Positions 49,101 through 59,146 of a DNA stretch of 64,000 nt are shown piece after piece. Source of the stretch: Cladorhizidae sp. MBARI D1340-BT2 (lineage: Eukaryota > Porifera > Demospongiae > Poecilosclerida > Cladorhizidae). The position numbers and the translations under genes were made by a program. The stretch spans positions 19,202,065 to 19,266,064 of the forward strand of contig JAQNBH010000007.1 in the NCBI GenBank assembly GCA_028752905.1, given 5' to 3'. How positions within the stretch are numbered: position 1 is the first letter of the stretch; each line of letters starts with the position of its first letter. The notes beneath the pieces were generated by a model, which was not told the DNA's origin, ran no database searches, and saw only the letters and a list, made by a program, of their open reading frames with translations.

Positions 49101-49761
49101 AATGTATATATCTTGGATATGAATTGAAGAATATTTTTTTACTTTTTTTTAATTTTTGGAATTGATCTTCATCGTAAGTTATGCAAGTGGAAAAACAGAG
49201 ATAGAAACCAACAAACATGCGAACATGATCCTTGAAGGTGAATTTCGTCTTTTTTCAGACTCGCGGCACACTGCGAGTGATTTGTATTATTGTCAGAAAC
49301 CATGTTTTAGGCACCTAAGAGGCTGCAACTAAACCCTTCTGGATTATCCACATTAACCAATACATACAATACATGTAAGACACCACACGCTAAAACATTC
49401 CCACTACAGTGTCTTTGAATTAAAATCCACATGAAATGGAATAGTGAACATACACATATTTTGGTCATCATTCCTCATGGAATGACAACAGATAAAGGAT
49501 GCTGAAGTGAATGAATCAACACAGTACGTACATAAAACTAACAACAATTTGTCAAACAGCAACATGAAATAACACAACATTTTTGACTGACAATATACCA
49601 CAAATTTTGAGTGATCCGGCCATGCAGTATTGAATAGTATTAACATTAATTAACATTAATTACCTAATATAAATATTAGGGGGGTGTTGCTATAACATTT
49701 ACCAAATACTTGCAACACATTTACTCACAAAATAATTAGTCACTTCAGCCAGTTAAGTCCT
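46150..49761. other. non-coding
   Basis: No gene supported. Two loosely similar blocks near 47640-47740 and 47810-47900 (each with TTCCTC..CGAGTC..GAG and ATGGCTG/ATGGGTG..GAGCCAT words) suggest an old local duplication. TTGTTGCTAAGCAA recurs near 48440-48640. Confidence 0.5.
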
Positions 49762-49775
49762 TATATATATATATG

Positions 49776-49812
<37 letters not shown>
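49762..49812. repeat. TA microsatellite
   Basis: Nearly uninterrupted (TA)n with one GTATAA interruption. Confidence 0.9.
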
Positions 49813-49813
<1 letters not shown>

Positions 49814-49886
49814 TTAGAAGGTAGTTTGCTGATGAAGGCTACAAATAGTGCTCAGTGCTGTGTTAAGGCAGAGCTATTGAATATAG

Positions 49887-49922
49887 AAAAGTACTGGGAT
49901 GGCTAGTCATCCCAGTACTTTT
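49887..49922. repeat. perfect hairpin, 15-bp arms
   Basis: AAAAGTACTGGGATG, loop GCTAGT, then the exact complement. Flanked by TA-rich DNA on both sides. Confidence 0.9.
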
Positions 49923-50534
49923 GTATATATATATATAATGTCATGCTATTGAATATGTCTTGCTCATGTTTCAGCATGGGTACGTCATCATTCTCTTCAT
50001 GTACTTAAATACCGTTCATTAGGCAGACACCACAAGAATAAACATAGTGTAATACTCTGTACTTTGTGCAATCTTTCTCTGTACAGTTGTGACTCTAAGG
50101 CTTCCCACAACAGGGAGGTCCAGTTCCACAAGAGGAGAGGGTCAAAGGCCCCGAGTGAGCATTGAATATGCCAGGGCCTGCAGGGTTCCGAGTGAGGCCC
50201 AGGTAAAGCCCCGGTGTGGCTGGCATACAGAAGATCTGAGTGATTTTTGGTATAAATTAAGTGGTCCTTACTTTCAACATGGAAAAACTAGGCAAGTTAA
50301 ATTATTATTGACAAATAAATAGTATGGAATACATATATACAAAAGTAAAACATGAAATTTATCAAATTTTCATGAATCTTAAAAATTAGAATGCAACTTT
50401 AAATCTGAAATGAAATAATGATATTAATGTCCCAGAGGCCGAGTTCCCTCTCTACACTGCCTCAATACTACCAAATTAGAAAGATTGTACTGATTGTGGC
50501 TGAAGGACCAATTCCTAGGTTACTTAAATAATCT

Positions 50535-50612
50535 CTGCTTTCTTCTGCAATTATATAATATATAATTGCAGAAGAAAGCAGTAGATCAGTGGCATATTAT
50601 GCCACTGATCTA
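50535..50612. repeat. two abutting perfect hairpins
   Basis: Hairpin 1 (50535-50581) has 21-bp perfect arms beginning CTGCTTTCTTCTGCAA around a 5-base centre. Hairpin 2 (50582-50612) has 15-bp perfect arms TAGATCAGTGGCATA around one base. They touch with no gap. Confidence 0.93.
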
Positions 50613-52761
50613 ATAAATGCTCTTCATACCCTAAGTGTATGTGCTATTGTTTGCACATTTAGATTTTCACAATTGAGCAAATAGTTGACTAGAGTAATTT
50701 TCTGGCCCATCTTGAGAATAGTGTTCACTGATAATATACTTCCCATTTACATCAGCATAGTGCAAGAAGACTTCAGGTCACATCCACAAATGAATTTACT
50801 GTAAATAGAAAGTAATGAGAACCATTACTATCTAGTAAACATTGAAACAACTGAAATGTGGAGTCTTCCAGACTCAAACACGAGGGATTTTCCTACCTTG
50901 CCAAAGCCTCGTCTAGAATGAACAGTCTCTCTAGACTCGAGTAACCTAGAGCCACTGTATAAACAATCAGCGGAATTTGATAAATCCCTCTTCTAATAGG
51001 ACCTGAACCTTAGTAAAGGTATCTATCCATATGTGTCACTTTTCTGTATGTTCTTGAAAAATAGTTATGGGCACATAACACTCACTTTCAAAATGAGCCG
51101 AAGAATCTAGTGTGCACTTGACCTGTGAGTGGGTGGTGCTGTTGACAATCCTCTTCTGATGGGACCTGGGTGGTGTGAACAATAGTGAAGGTATCTATAC
51201 TTTCCTGTATGCTGTGAAATCCATGCCATAGGAGAGGGGAGGATGGCATGCTGGACTCCGCAGTATACTAAAAAAACTCAAAGGTTATTTTTTTGTTGAG
51301 CGAAAATCTTTCTGCCACTCAAGCAACGCCTCTCGATCTGGAATGTGATCATCAAATAGGAGTGGATTTGAAAATGGTGCCATTTTTGAAATTTACTATT
51401 TTTCTCTCCTGACGGAACTGATTTGAGATTGCTGTTTTGAAAAATGGCAAGCATTTTTTCAGCATAATAATATCTGGGGTTGCCCCTCCCCCTCCATACC
51501 CCCCAACTAAATGTGGGCCTGCCATTGTAACATGTTCTCTGAAACTAAAAGTACTCAACACACACACTAAGCTCCTCTTGCTGTTCTTGCTCTTGAGGGT
51601 TGAGCTCTTTTGGGAAGTGGACTAGAAATAGTGACTTTACTGGACCACTGATTCTCATGATCCTTGTTGAGGTATGTTGGTACTCATCAAAGACCAGGAC
51701 ATTCTCAGTTATCAGGACCGTGACTCAGATAGGTCCTGATGGATGCAACAAATGCTGATGCATTCCATCCCATGGGCAGTCTATAAAGCAGCTATGACAT
51801 GTCCATAATAATGATGCCAGTAGTGAGATCTGGAGCACATCAGGTGCTTGGCCAGTCCAAACGTATTACATTTGCGCAAGCAGCTATGCTTGTCACTGAG
51901 AGATGGAGGCACCTAGCTCATAGTTGAACATGTGGAGCAAGCTCCACCTGCTGCCTCTGGCTTGTCATCAGGAATATGAGCAAATGGGCTTTAGATCACA
52001 GTTGGCTTGCACTTTGACCTTTTCATTTTAATTTCATATTATAACAGGTCGGTAATTGTTAACAATTTAGAAATAGAGGTGCATATTTGTATCAATGTTA
52101 TTCAGTCAGAATTCCTGAGTCTCATAAGAAGTCTAGGACAAACTTTTCAATTTACCGAAATGCCATCTTTGAATATGAAAATTGGTATAATTTGGCTAGA
52201 ATGCTATACACTGTCAAATTCCCATTTGTTTGTGCCTATGAATAAATTCTTTCAGCCTAATTCAGAAATTTGAGCTTTATTGGCAACAGCCAGTACATCA
52301 TTTTGGTTTGACCTTTATGACTTTAATGTTTCTTACGAATTCATTCAAGTTTGATAGTACTCCCTAGGTCAATTTTGACACTTTGTTCATCCAAGTCCTT
52401 TCTAGTCTAGCATGACCGATTCTTTACCTTCCCACCCCAAAGATAAGTAAGGTAAGCAAGTGGTTGGCTATACCAGACTCGCTGGTGTCACAGGGTAGTT
52501 AGCATCCCTAGCTTCCTTGAGGCATATATCCTAGTGGATTTGGCATCCTCCCAGGGATTAGGCACCCCTGGTGGGTGGTTTTTCTTCTACCACCAGCTCC
52601 AAGATTGTTTAGCAAGCGAAAGCGAGCTGACTCTTTATGGGAGACTTGCATTATTACTTTATGTCTTGTTCTTCGTGATTCTCATCAATGAATTCCTGAG
52701 AAATAGACATGTATTATAATTATCATACAATTATAGGAAGGGAAAGCTCACAAAAATTACT
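50613..52761. other. non-coding
   Basis: No gene supported. TCTTCTAATAGGACCTG (about 50990) and TCTTCTGATGGGACCTG (about 51151) mark an old repeated segment. Confidence 0.5.
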
Positions 52762-53216
52762 CAATCTGATATATTTTTCATGTTTGTTAAAGCTCTGGTT
52801 GGGGAATGAAAGTTAAAGTTGTGTTCATGCTTAGCTTACCTGTGAGCTTGCTGCTAATTCTTCTCAGAATTCATTGCAAGGCATTCATTGCTTTGCCTCG
52901 GGGAAGAAAATATTCCTGGATCATTACGGGTGTAGGCCTAGTGTGTTTCATGGAGGAAGTGGACCTGCTCATTTTTTCATAAATGTTGCTTCTTCTTCCT
53001 CTAGCTGCTGTAGGTAGTACTTCTGAACTTGAACGAGTGCCTGAGCTCTACTACATGAAGCACACTATGCTTAATGATGCTTCCTTCTTTCTGAGACAAA
53101 TTAGTGAACTGCTGCGTTCTGAGCAAAAATAAGCTCAGCACTAACAACACTTCGACTTCCATTCTACACTATTCCTGAACTGCAGCTTGCATGAACATGA
53201 AAAATATATCAGATTG
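52762..53216. mobile_element. foldback MITE, copy with intact ends
   Basis: 455 bp; CAATCTGATATATTTTTCAT at the left end and the exact complement at the right (ending at 53216). The interior arms pair imperfectly over most of the length. Confidence 0.8.
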
Positions 53217-53784
53217 GAGCTGATTTTTTTCCCTGTCCTTGTCCACATATATATATAAATGCAATACTCGGGAATTCATTGATAATCATGAAAAACAATA
53301 CATTTTCTTATGAGGCATAGAATTATTGATTGGCGAGCAAAGTGAGCACTCGGTGGGGAGTTAGTTGATGGAAAACTTGGCATTGCTGCACATGATGTAT
53401 TTATGTGTGCCACACATTCACTACCCATAAAATATGTGTTCATGGGTCCTCCCCCTTAAATAATGCAGGCTTCGTAAATCGGGAAATGGTCATCATAAAC
53501 TGATAGAGTGAATGCCCTCAGATTCTAAGCTGGACTGGGCTGGCTAAGCACAAGGCTACATGGTTTAATAGACAGACAGAAATTCAACAAACAACAAAGT
53601 TCCAAGACTCTAATAAACCCCTGCAAACCCTCCGAAATTATCTTTCCATATGCCGTCATTGTTGCAAGGCGAGAATGTGCTGCATAGCTGACAGGAATGG
53701 TAGATTGGTGAGTGAAGCGAGCTCTTACAGGGAAGTTGGATGGAAAACTTAGTATTGCCGTGATCGTCACCAGCCTGTCCTCCC
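52762..53784 (-). repeat. inverted copy of segment 36138-37186
   Basis: Reverse-complement match over about 1 kb. It includes a foldback MITE at 52762-53216 with well-matched ends CAATCTGATATATTTTTCATG-type. The left limit of similarity coincides with the MITE end. Confidence 0.8.
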
Positions 53785-54798
53785 TCTCAACTTTATCTTC
53801 TTAATCTGTGAATTCGTATTTGACAACAATTTGTCTCAGTTGGTAGACCTGCTATACATGTCGGTGGAAATATTCAGGATCTGGATTTTCACCACCGATG
53901 TTGACCTTATTAGTGACATTGAGGTTGTCTCTATGGCAGTCTTGTTCATCATCTGATCAATTTACGACTCAATGGTTCAATAACAGAAAATAGCATCGAT
54001 ATGTTTACGGTTATTCTATGTGGCAGATTGTACTTGTACTAGTTGGACTGTAATTTTGACTGCTGTTTCAAATGATTTTGGTCCTTTATCTCCCATACAC
54101 CCTTTGAAGATCCCAAACACCCAAACCCCAAAATGGATGTACTCCGGGTGGAGCATAAGATCAATTGTTTGAAAACTGCTGGAAAGAAATCCAAAAGTAA
54201 CCCAAACAAGACAGATGCACTGAAGCTGTCCCATCTCGAGTCATTGGTTGAGGAATTCGCTGCCAAGGGAATATGAATCTAAGCTGGGTACCAGAGTATG
54301 CGGGGGGGGGGGTATGATTCATCTTCATGTATATGAGATTGATTTCTCCACAATTTCACCTACTGTGTACCTGGTTTCAAGAAGTGCAACTGCTGACATG
54401 GATAGCTGCTTTATTTAAGCTTTACACTCGGCCCTAGCCCTCGTCTTAACAACTAAGATGGAAGTTGCATCAATAATGCATTGTGTGACATCTCTGTAAC
54501 TGTTACTCTATTCTGTCTACTTTGGATGGATCTAAGGCTACCAGACCTGATGGAATAGTTCCTATATACCTTCACAACCATCTTTATTCCTTTGTGCATC
54601 TCTCTGGGTTGTTTTTTTACTACGCTAATGTTGCAGGAACAGTTGGTGAATGCAATGGTATTGGTGTACAGAGAAGTTAGGGAATATAGACCCATGTTTA
54701 AATGGAAATGATGCTAATGCTTGGCCAGGCCTTCTTGCCCTCCCCCCCCCTATGCGGAGTATGTGCAGTCAAAGATATACTTCTGAATGACTGCTAAG
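53785..54798. other. mostly non-coding; one short lysine-rich ORF
   Basis: A 47-codon plus-strand ORF at 54133-54276 (start MDVLRVEHKIN, ending EEFAAKGI) looks coding in composition but I do not recognise it. A G-run is at 54301. Nothing else is seen. Confidence 0.35.
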
Positions 54799-55775
54799 CG
54801 TTATCAACAATTGATTAACTACTTGTGTGATAAGATACCAACCTACCCATAGTCATTTAGCAAAGAACAGAAGCGTGGGTTGTGACAACAGGCAGGTTCT
54901 TTTGAAGAGAAATTGACCTTCTTTTTTACTGTTGTGAAGACTCGGTATTTGGTGGCTCTCACCTTCTCTGTGTTGTGCTGGATAAGGAAGAGCAAGCGAG
55001 GCTTAGGCTTACCAAAGCTTGCCACAATGGCATAGATGGTGGTCACTTTGGGAGAGACCACATGAGCAAGGTTTGTCTCTTATAAAACTATGTCTCCCCA
55101 TGGGTTTGTCCATGTCAGAGAAGTAGTAGTTTTAAATTATATGTTGAATGTAAGAATATCCTGACCGGCTCATTTCCTTTTGGAAACGGAGGTGGAGCAC
55201 CACTTGCCTCAACCCTGCATGACATTATTTGCCATCTCTACTATCGAGTCAAAATAATATTACTTGGACAATTTTGGCATTTATCATTAATAGTAAGCTA
55301 CTGGTCCCATTGAATTTTGTTTCATTTTTATCTGTGAAGGTTTCTGAGACCTATTGGTGGAAAGGAATGGTAAATAATGGAGAATATTGCAAGAGGTGTG
55401 ATATATGTCTGAGAGTGAACAACTGGCTATATAGGAATGGCCAAAGCAGACCGATCCCTGTAAATTCAGTTTGCAGCAAGCTTGGCATTGACCTAATAGG
55501 TGAGTACATTGAGTGTTTTTTTAAACTTGCAATGAATCCTGCTCTCTCTATTTATATATAGGTATACCTCCTACTGCCCTTTTAGTGGATTTCTTTACTT
55601 ATTAAACTCTCCACACATTACAGGTCCTTTTCCTGCATTGCATCGAGGAAATAAATGCATCATTTATGTTACTGATTACTTTCGTAAGTGGCCCGAGGCT
55701 GCACCTCTTTCCGACAAGACAGCAACCAATTGGTGTAGCTGATTTTATTTTTTCTGTCTTTTGTTGGCATGGATT
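54799..55775 (+). pseudogene. intron-containing integrase gene, GIN/Ginger-like, decayed
   Basis: Plus-strand coding pieces in the order expected for a gypsy-type integrase: an N-terminal segment (RYQQLINYL, then SFSKEQKRGL, 54799-54910); the zinc-binding histidines (GGHFGRDHMSK, to 55070); after an intron, YWWKGM and CKRCDICLRVN (55340-55499); after a second intron, PFPALHRGNK and VTDYFRKWPEAAPL (55624-55720), and then FIFSVFCWHGF. Introns 55071-55339 and 55500-55623 have GT and AG ends and keep the protein alignable. Introns are foreign to LTR retrotransposons but normal in GIN genes and Ginger DNA transposons. Nonsense codons at 54850 and 54883, an unclear stretch at 54915-54975 and a frameshift near 55728 show decay. 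Similarity ends at about 55775. Confidence 0.7.
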
Positions 55776-55799
55776 TTTTTTGAAAAATGAGCTCAGTAG

Positions 55800-58190
55800 C
55801 AAAAACTATTTAGAGCCTTACACACATGATAACAATATAGGTAGAAAAATGATTTAAGTTAGGCGAAGAATTGTTTAATAAATCGTTTGAAGGAAGAGAG
55901 TGAGGACAAGGATCTAATGGAGGTTGGGAGTGAGTTCCAAAGAGCTATGGCAGAGGGAACGAAATGGATGCGTGCGGGAGAATGGGATTATGATGTTCGA
56001 TGGGTGGTATTGGCGAGAAGACATGAGCGGAGTAGGAGCTAATTGTATTGAGTCTGGAGGAAAATGGATTTATTATTTTGTAAATTAGAAGGAGCTTGGC
56101 CCGAACACGTCTATTTGAGAGTGTAGTAAGTTTAAAGGTGGAGAGGTTGGATGCATAGTCAGAAGTCCATTGGCGAGTACAGAGTCTGAGTGCAAAGTGC
56201 TGGATGTGTTCTAAGGATTTCGAATTACAAGAAGAGGGAGGAGGTGACCACACAGAGGAACAGTAACTTAGATGAGGGAGAATTAATGTTGTGTAAAGTA
56301 TAATTAGCATATGAGAGGATAAGTGATGGTAAAAGTTGCGATAAATTAATCCTATTATTTTCCTTGAATTAGTCTGTACTTTGCTAATGTGCAGGTTCCA
56401 GGAGAGGTTACAGGTGAAAGTTACTCCTAAGTAGTGACGAGATCAAGGGGAGTACTATTGAGGACTAATACAGTGGAGTATGAGGATGCGAGGTGATTAC
56501 GAGAGATCATCATGTACTTGCTCTTATTAGGAGGAGACAGGAAGATAGCCATGATTGATATAATGTCATGTCTGATTGCGCTGAATCTAAAGGAAGAGGT
56601 TGAAGATAAGGGATGGGAGAGGAGGATGTCATCTGCATAGAGAGTAAGTGTAGAAGATGTCGAGAGTGGGAGCTTTGCAATGTCGTTAATGTAAAGAACA
56701 AAGAGAAGAGGCCCAAGAATAGACCCTTGAGGTACTCAAGAGGATGCATGACATGAAGAAGAGAGAGCACCAGAGATAGCGACACTCTGTGACTGGGGCG
56801 TAAGATAGGAAGTGAGCCAACAGAGGAGGTGAGAAGGAATATTAAGTGAGGAGAGAGTGTTAAGAGTGGACTATGTGGCACAGAGTCAAAAGCTTTCTTG
56901 ACATCTAGAAAGACTGACTTGTGGGCACAGAGTGAAAAGCTTTCTTGATGTCTAGAAAGACTGCACAGACAGACTTGTGGGCACCAGGGAAGCAAACCAG
57001 GATTGAGTTACGTTAAGTATTGCTATTTCAGTAGACAGACCTGGGCGAAATCCAAACTGAACATTTGACAAAACAGTGATCAGTTTGTGTAAATAGTTAA
57101 ATATGTGGCGTTCTAATACCTTGCTTATTTAGGAGATTGGACGATAATCCTTGGGCAAAGACGAGGGTGGAGATGTTTTGGGGATAGGAACTACAAAGGA
57201 ATGCTTCCAGTCAGTGGGTACCAGTAGAGAGGGAGGAATTAAAGATAAAAGAAAGAGGAATTGATATGGAGGCAGCTGTGGATCTGAGTATTCTGGCAGA
57301 GATAGAATCAGGGTCAGTCGATTTCTCGGAGGGAATGCAGGTTAGAAGACTTACAATCTCGTCCGGTGAGCAGAGGAGCTCGGGTGGGCAAGGGAAGGGC
57401 GGAGGAGATGGTGTGTGATTACAGAGAGGTGGAGAAGACTTATAAAAACAGCTTGAGAAGAAGTCATTTAGAACCTCGGCTTTAGACTGAGGGGAAGCAC
57501 AAGTTTGATCTTGGTAAGTAAGAGATGGAATACAAGATGATTATGGCTCTCCAAAAAGAACTAGAGTTGAGAGAAGATGATAGTCTTTGGAAGAAGTGTT
57601 TTGCTGAAGGGAGGAGTGAAAGAATGTGGTTATGGCAATGGCAATAGGCTGCCCAGGCATCATCAGATCTGAGTGATTTGGCAGAGGAGAATAATCTATT
57701 TCTAATTTTGATTTGTTTGAGAATGGAGTAGGAGATCTAGGGAGGGGTACAGCGGGTTGTAGGATACACTAGCTTAGAGGGGATAGTTTTGTGCATGATG
57801 CAAGTAAAAAGTTCTTTAAATATGAGCCGACAGGCTTCAGTGTCTAAGGGGGGGAGGATGGTATCCCAGGTAATTATATTAATTAGATCGTTAGCTTGAG
57901 AGAAGTCTGCTCTGTCATATAACCAGACTCGATGAGGAGGTGAGGGAGATGGAGAATCAGAAATGAGAGGGAGGGAGAAGAGGATGGAGTTGTGTGTCAG
58001 AGTTTGATATAGGAGGAGAGACTTCACAGCAGGTGGGAGTAAGGGTGAGGGTAGGTACACAAGATCAATGATAGAGGGGACACCAGTATGGGAGTACATG
58101 TAGTGAGTTGGATAATGGATCATTTGATTGAGAGAAAAAAGGTCAGATATTACGTGGATCTTATCGAAAAGCGGTGAAGGTTAGAGACCA
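55800..58190 (-). mobile_element. decayed LINE, minus strand
   Basis: Pieces in minus-strand order: post-endonuclease region (GVPSIIDLVYLPSP, about 58075); RT (FLDVKKAFDSVPHSPLL near 56860-56910, YADD near 56637); and the C-terminal domain (PHLSYCSSVW near 56260 to a stop at 55859-55861 after SSFKRFIKQFFA). A local duplication of about 50 bp (near 56880-56980, CTTTCTTGA(C/T)(A/G)TCTAGAAA) breaks the RT. It resembles the LINE at 37640-40295 in layout but is a different, more decayed copy. Element C inserted about 120 bp upstream of its 5' end. Confidence 0.85.
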
Positions 58191-58307
58191 ACTCGAATAC
58201 CTCCGAAAATCCAAGAAAAAGAATGAGAAAGTTCTGAAGATAAAAGAGAATACAATTGGTTATAGGAAATGTTTTAATCATTAATGTTCTAAAGTAAAAA
58301 ACAATAC

Positions 58308-58502
58308 TAGTTAAGTGCAATGCACCATCTCGATGTCAGATCAAAGAGGATTGAATATAGTTATTATCTGCATGAGATGTGTACATCAATTGAGTGTATG
58401 TCATGGGGCATGCGCGAGGTAAGGGGTCATCAATCAGGTGAAGGGCCGTACGTAGTGATATGCATATACAGGTATGGGCTAGGTAAGAGTGAGTATTGTC
58501 TA
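58308..58502 (-). repeat. 3' LTR of element C
   Basis: 195 bp; differs from the 5' LTR at GCGCG versus GCACG and CAATCAG versus CAATCGG. Confidence 0.93.
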
Positions 58503-58514
58503 TCTCCCCCCAAG
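58503..58514 (-). other. polypurine tract of element C
   Basis: Minus strand CTTGGGGGGAGA directly precedes the 3' LTR. Confidence 0.75.
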
Positions 58515-58535
58515 TCCTACGTCAGGGGGACTGTG

Positions 58536-59146
58536 TTAGGTTGACCGTTGTCCGTAGCGTATGATCGGCTTAGGCCCTCTCTTGCTGCGTCTGGGTCCAG
58601 GAGCAGGAGTAGGGGTTGTGGGGAAGGAGAGGTTCGGGATCTTCGCCAGGTTCTTCAGGTTGGTTTGGATTGGGCTATGGGGGGGTGTCGGGGTACCGGC
58701 AACGGAGGCGTAAGGACCAGCGGCTCTCACAACACCCGCTGGTGGCTGCCAGCTTGGAGTTGGTGCTGGGGGTCCCATCGGTGTCGTTGCGCTCATCGGA
58801 GGACGCATCGGTGTCGCAGAGCTCATCGGAGACGGGGGGTGGATCTGGGGTGGGATAGGGGTATGGGGTAAAATGGATGGAGCTGGTGTTGGTGGCAGTG
58901 GCTGTTGTGAAGGGAGGAGGTGGTCCGACAGTCGCCGTTTGAGCGGGTCGTCTGGTGTCGTCGGAGTGGTGACCTGTTTACGTAGGAAGCGACGGTTGCG
59001 CATTGTCAGTCTGCCGTTGCCGTCCATTCTCACTTGGTACTGGTGGTACTGGAGCACCTCGACGATCACTCCTGTTTTGTCCCACTTCGTTGGGTGACGG
59101 CCTGTTTGGTTCTGTACAAAAACCTTGTCACCACAACGAAGGGGGG
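58536..59146 (-). CDS. C-terminal piece of pol of element C, in a shifted frame
   Basis: In a +1 frame relative to the main pol ORF, coding resumes at the poly-C run 59141-59146. It gives the integrase C-terminal fold (GDKVFVQNQTG, WDKTG, VEVLQYHQYQVRM, RRFLRK) and then a Pro-rich tail ending in RRSKRGPKPIIRYGQ at 58536. The first in-frame start-like codon is at 59069, but it is clearly the tail of pol, not an independent gene. Confidence 0.8.

Noticed and set aside
49970..50120. Solo LTR
   Set aside because: It has LTR-like composition and an AATAAA motif, but no second copy or target duplication in the window.
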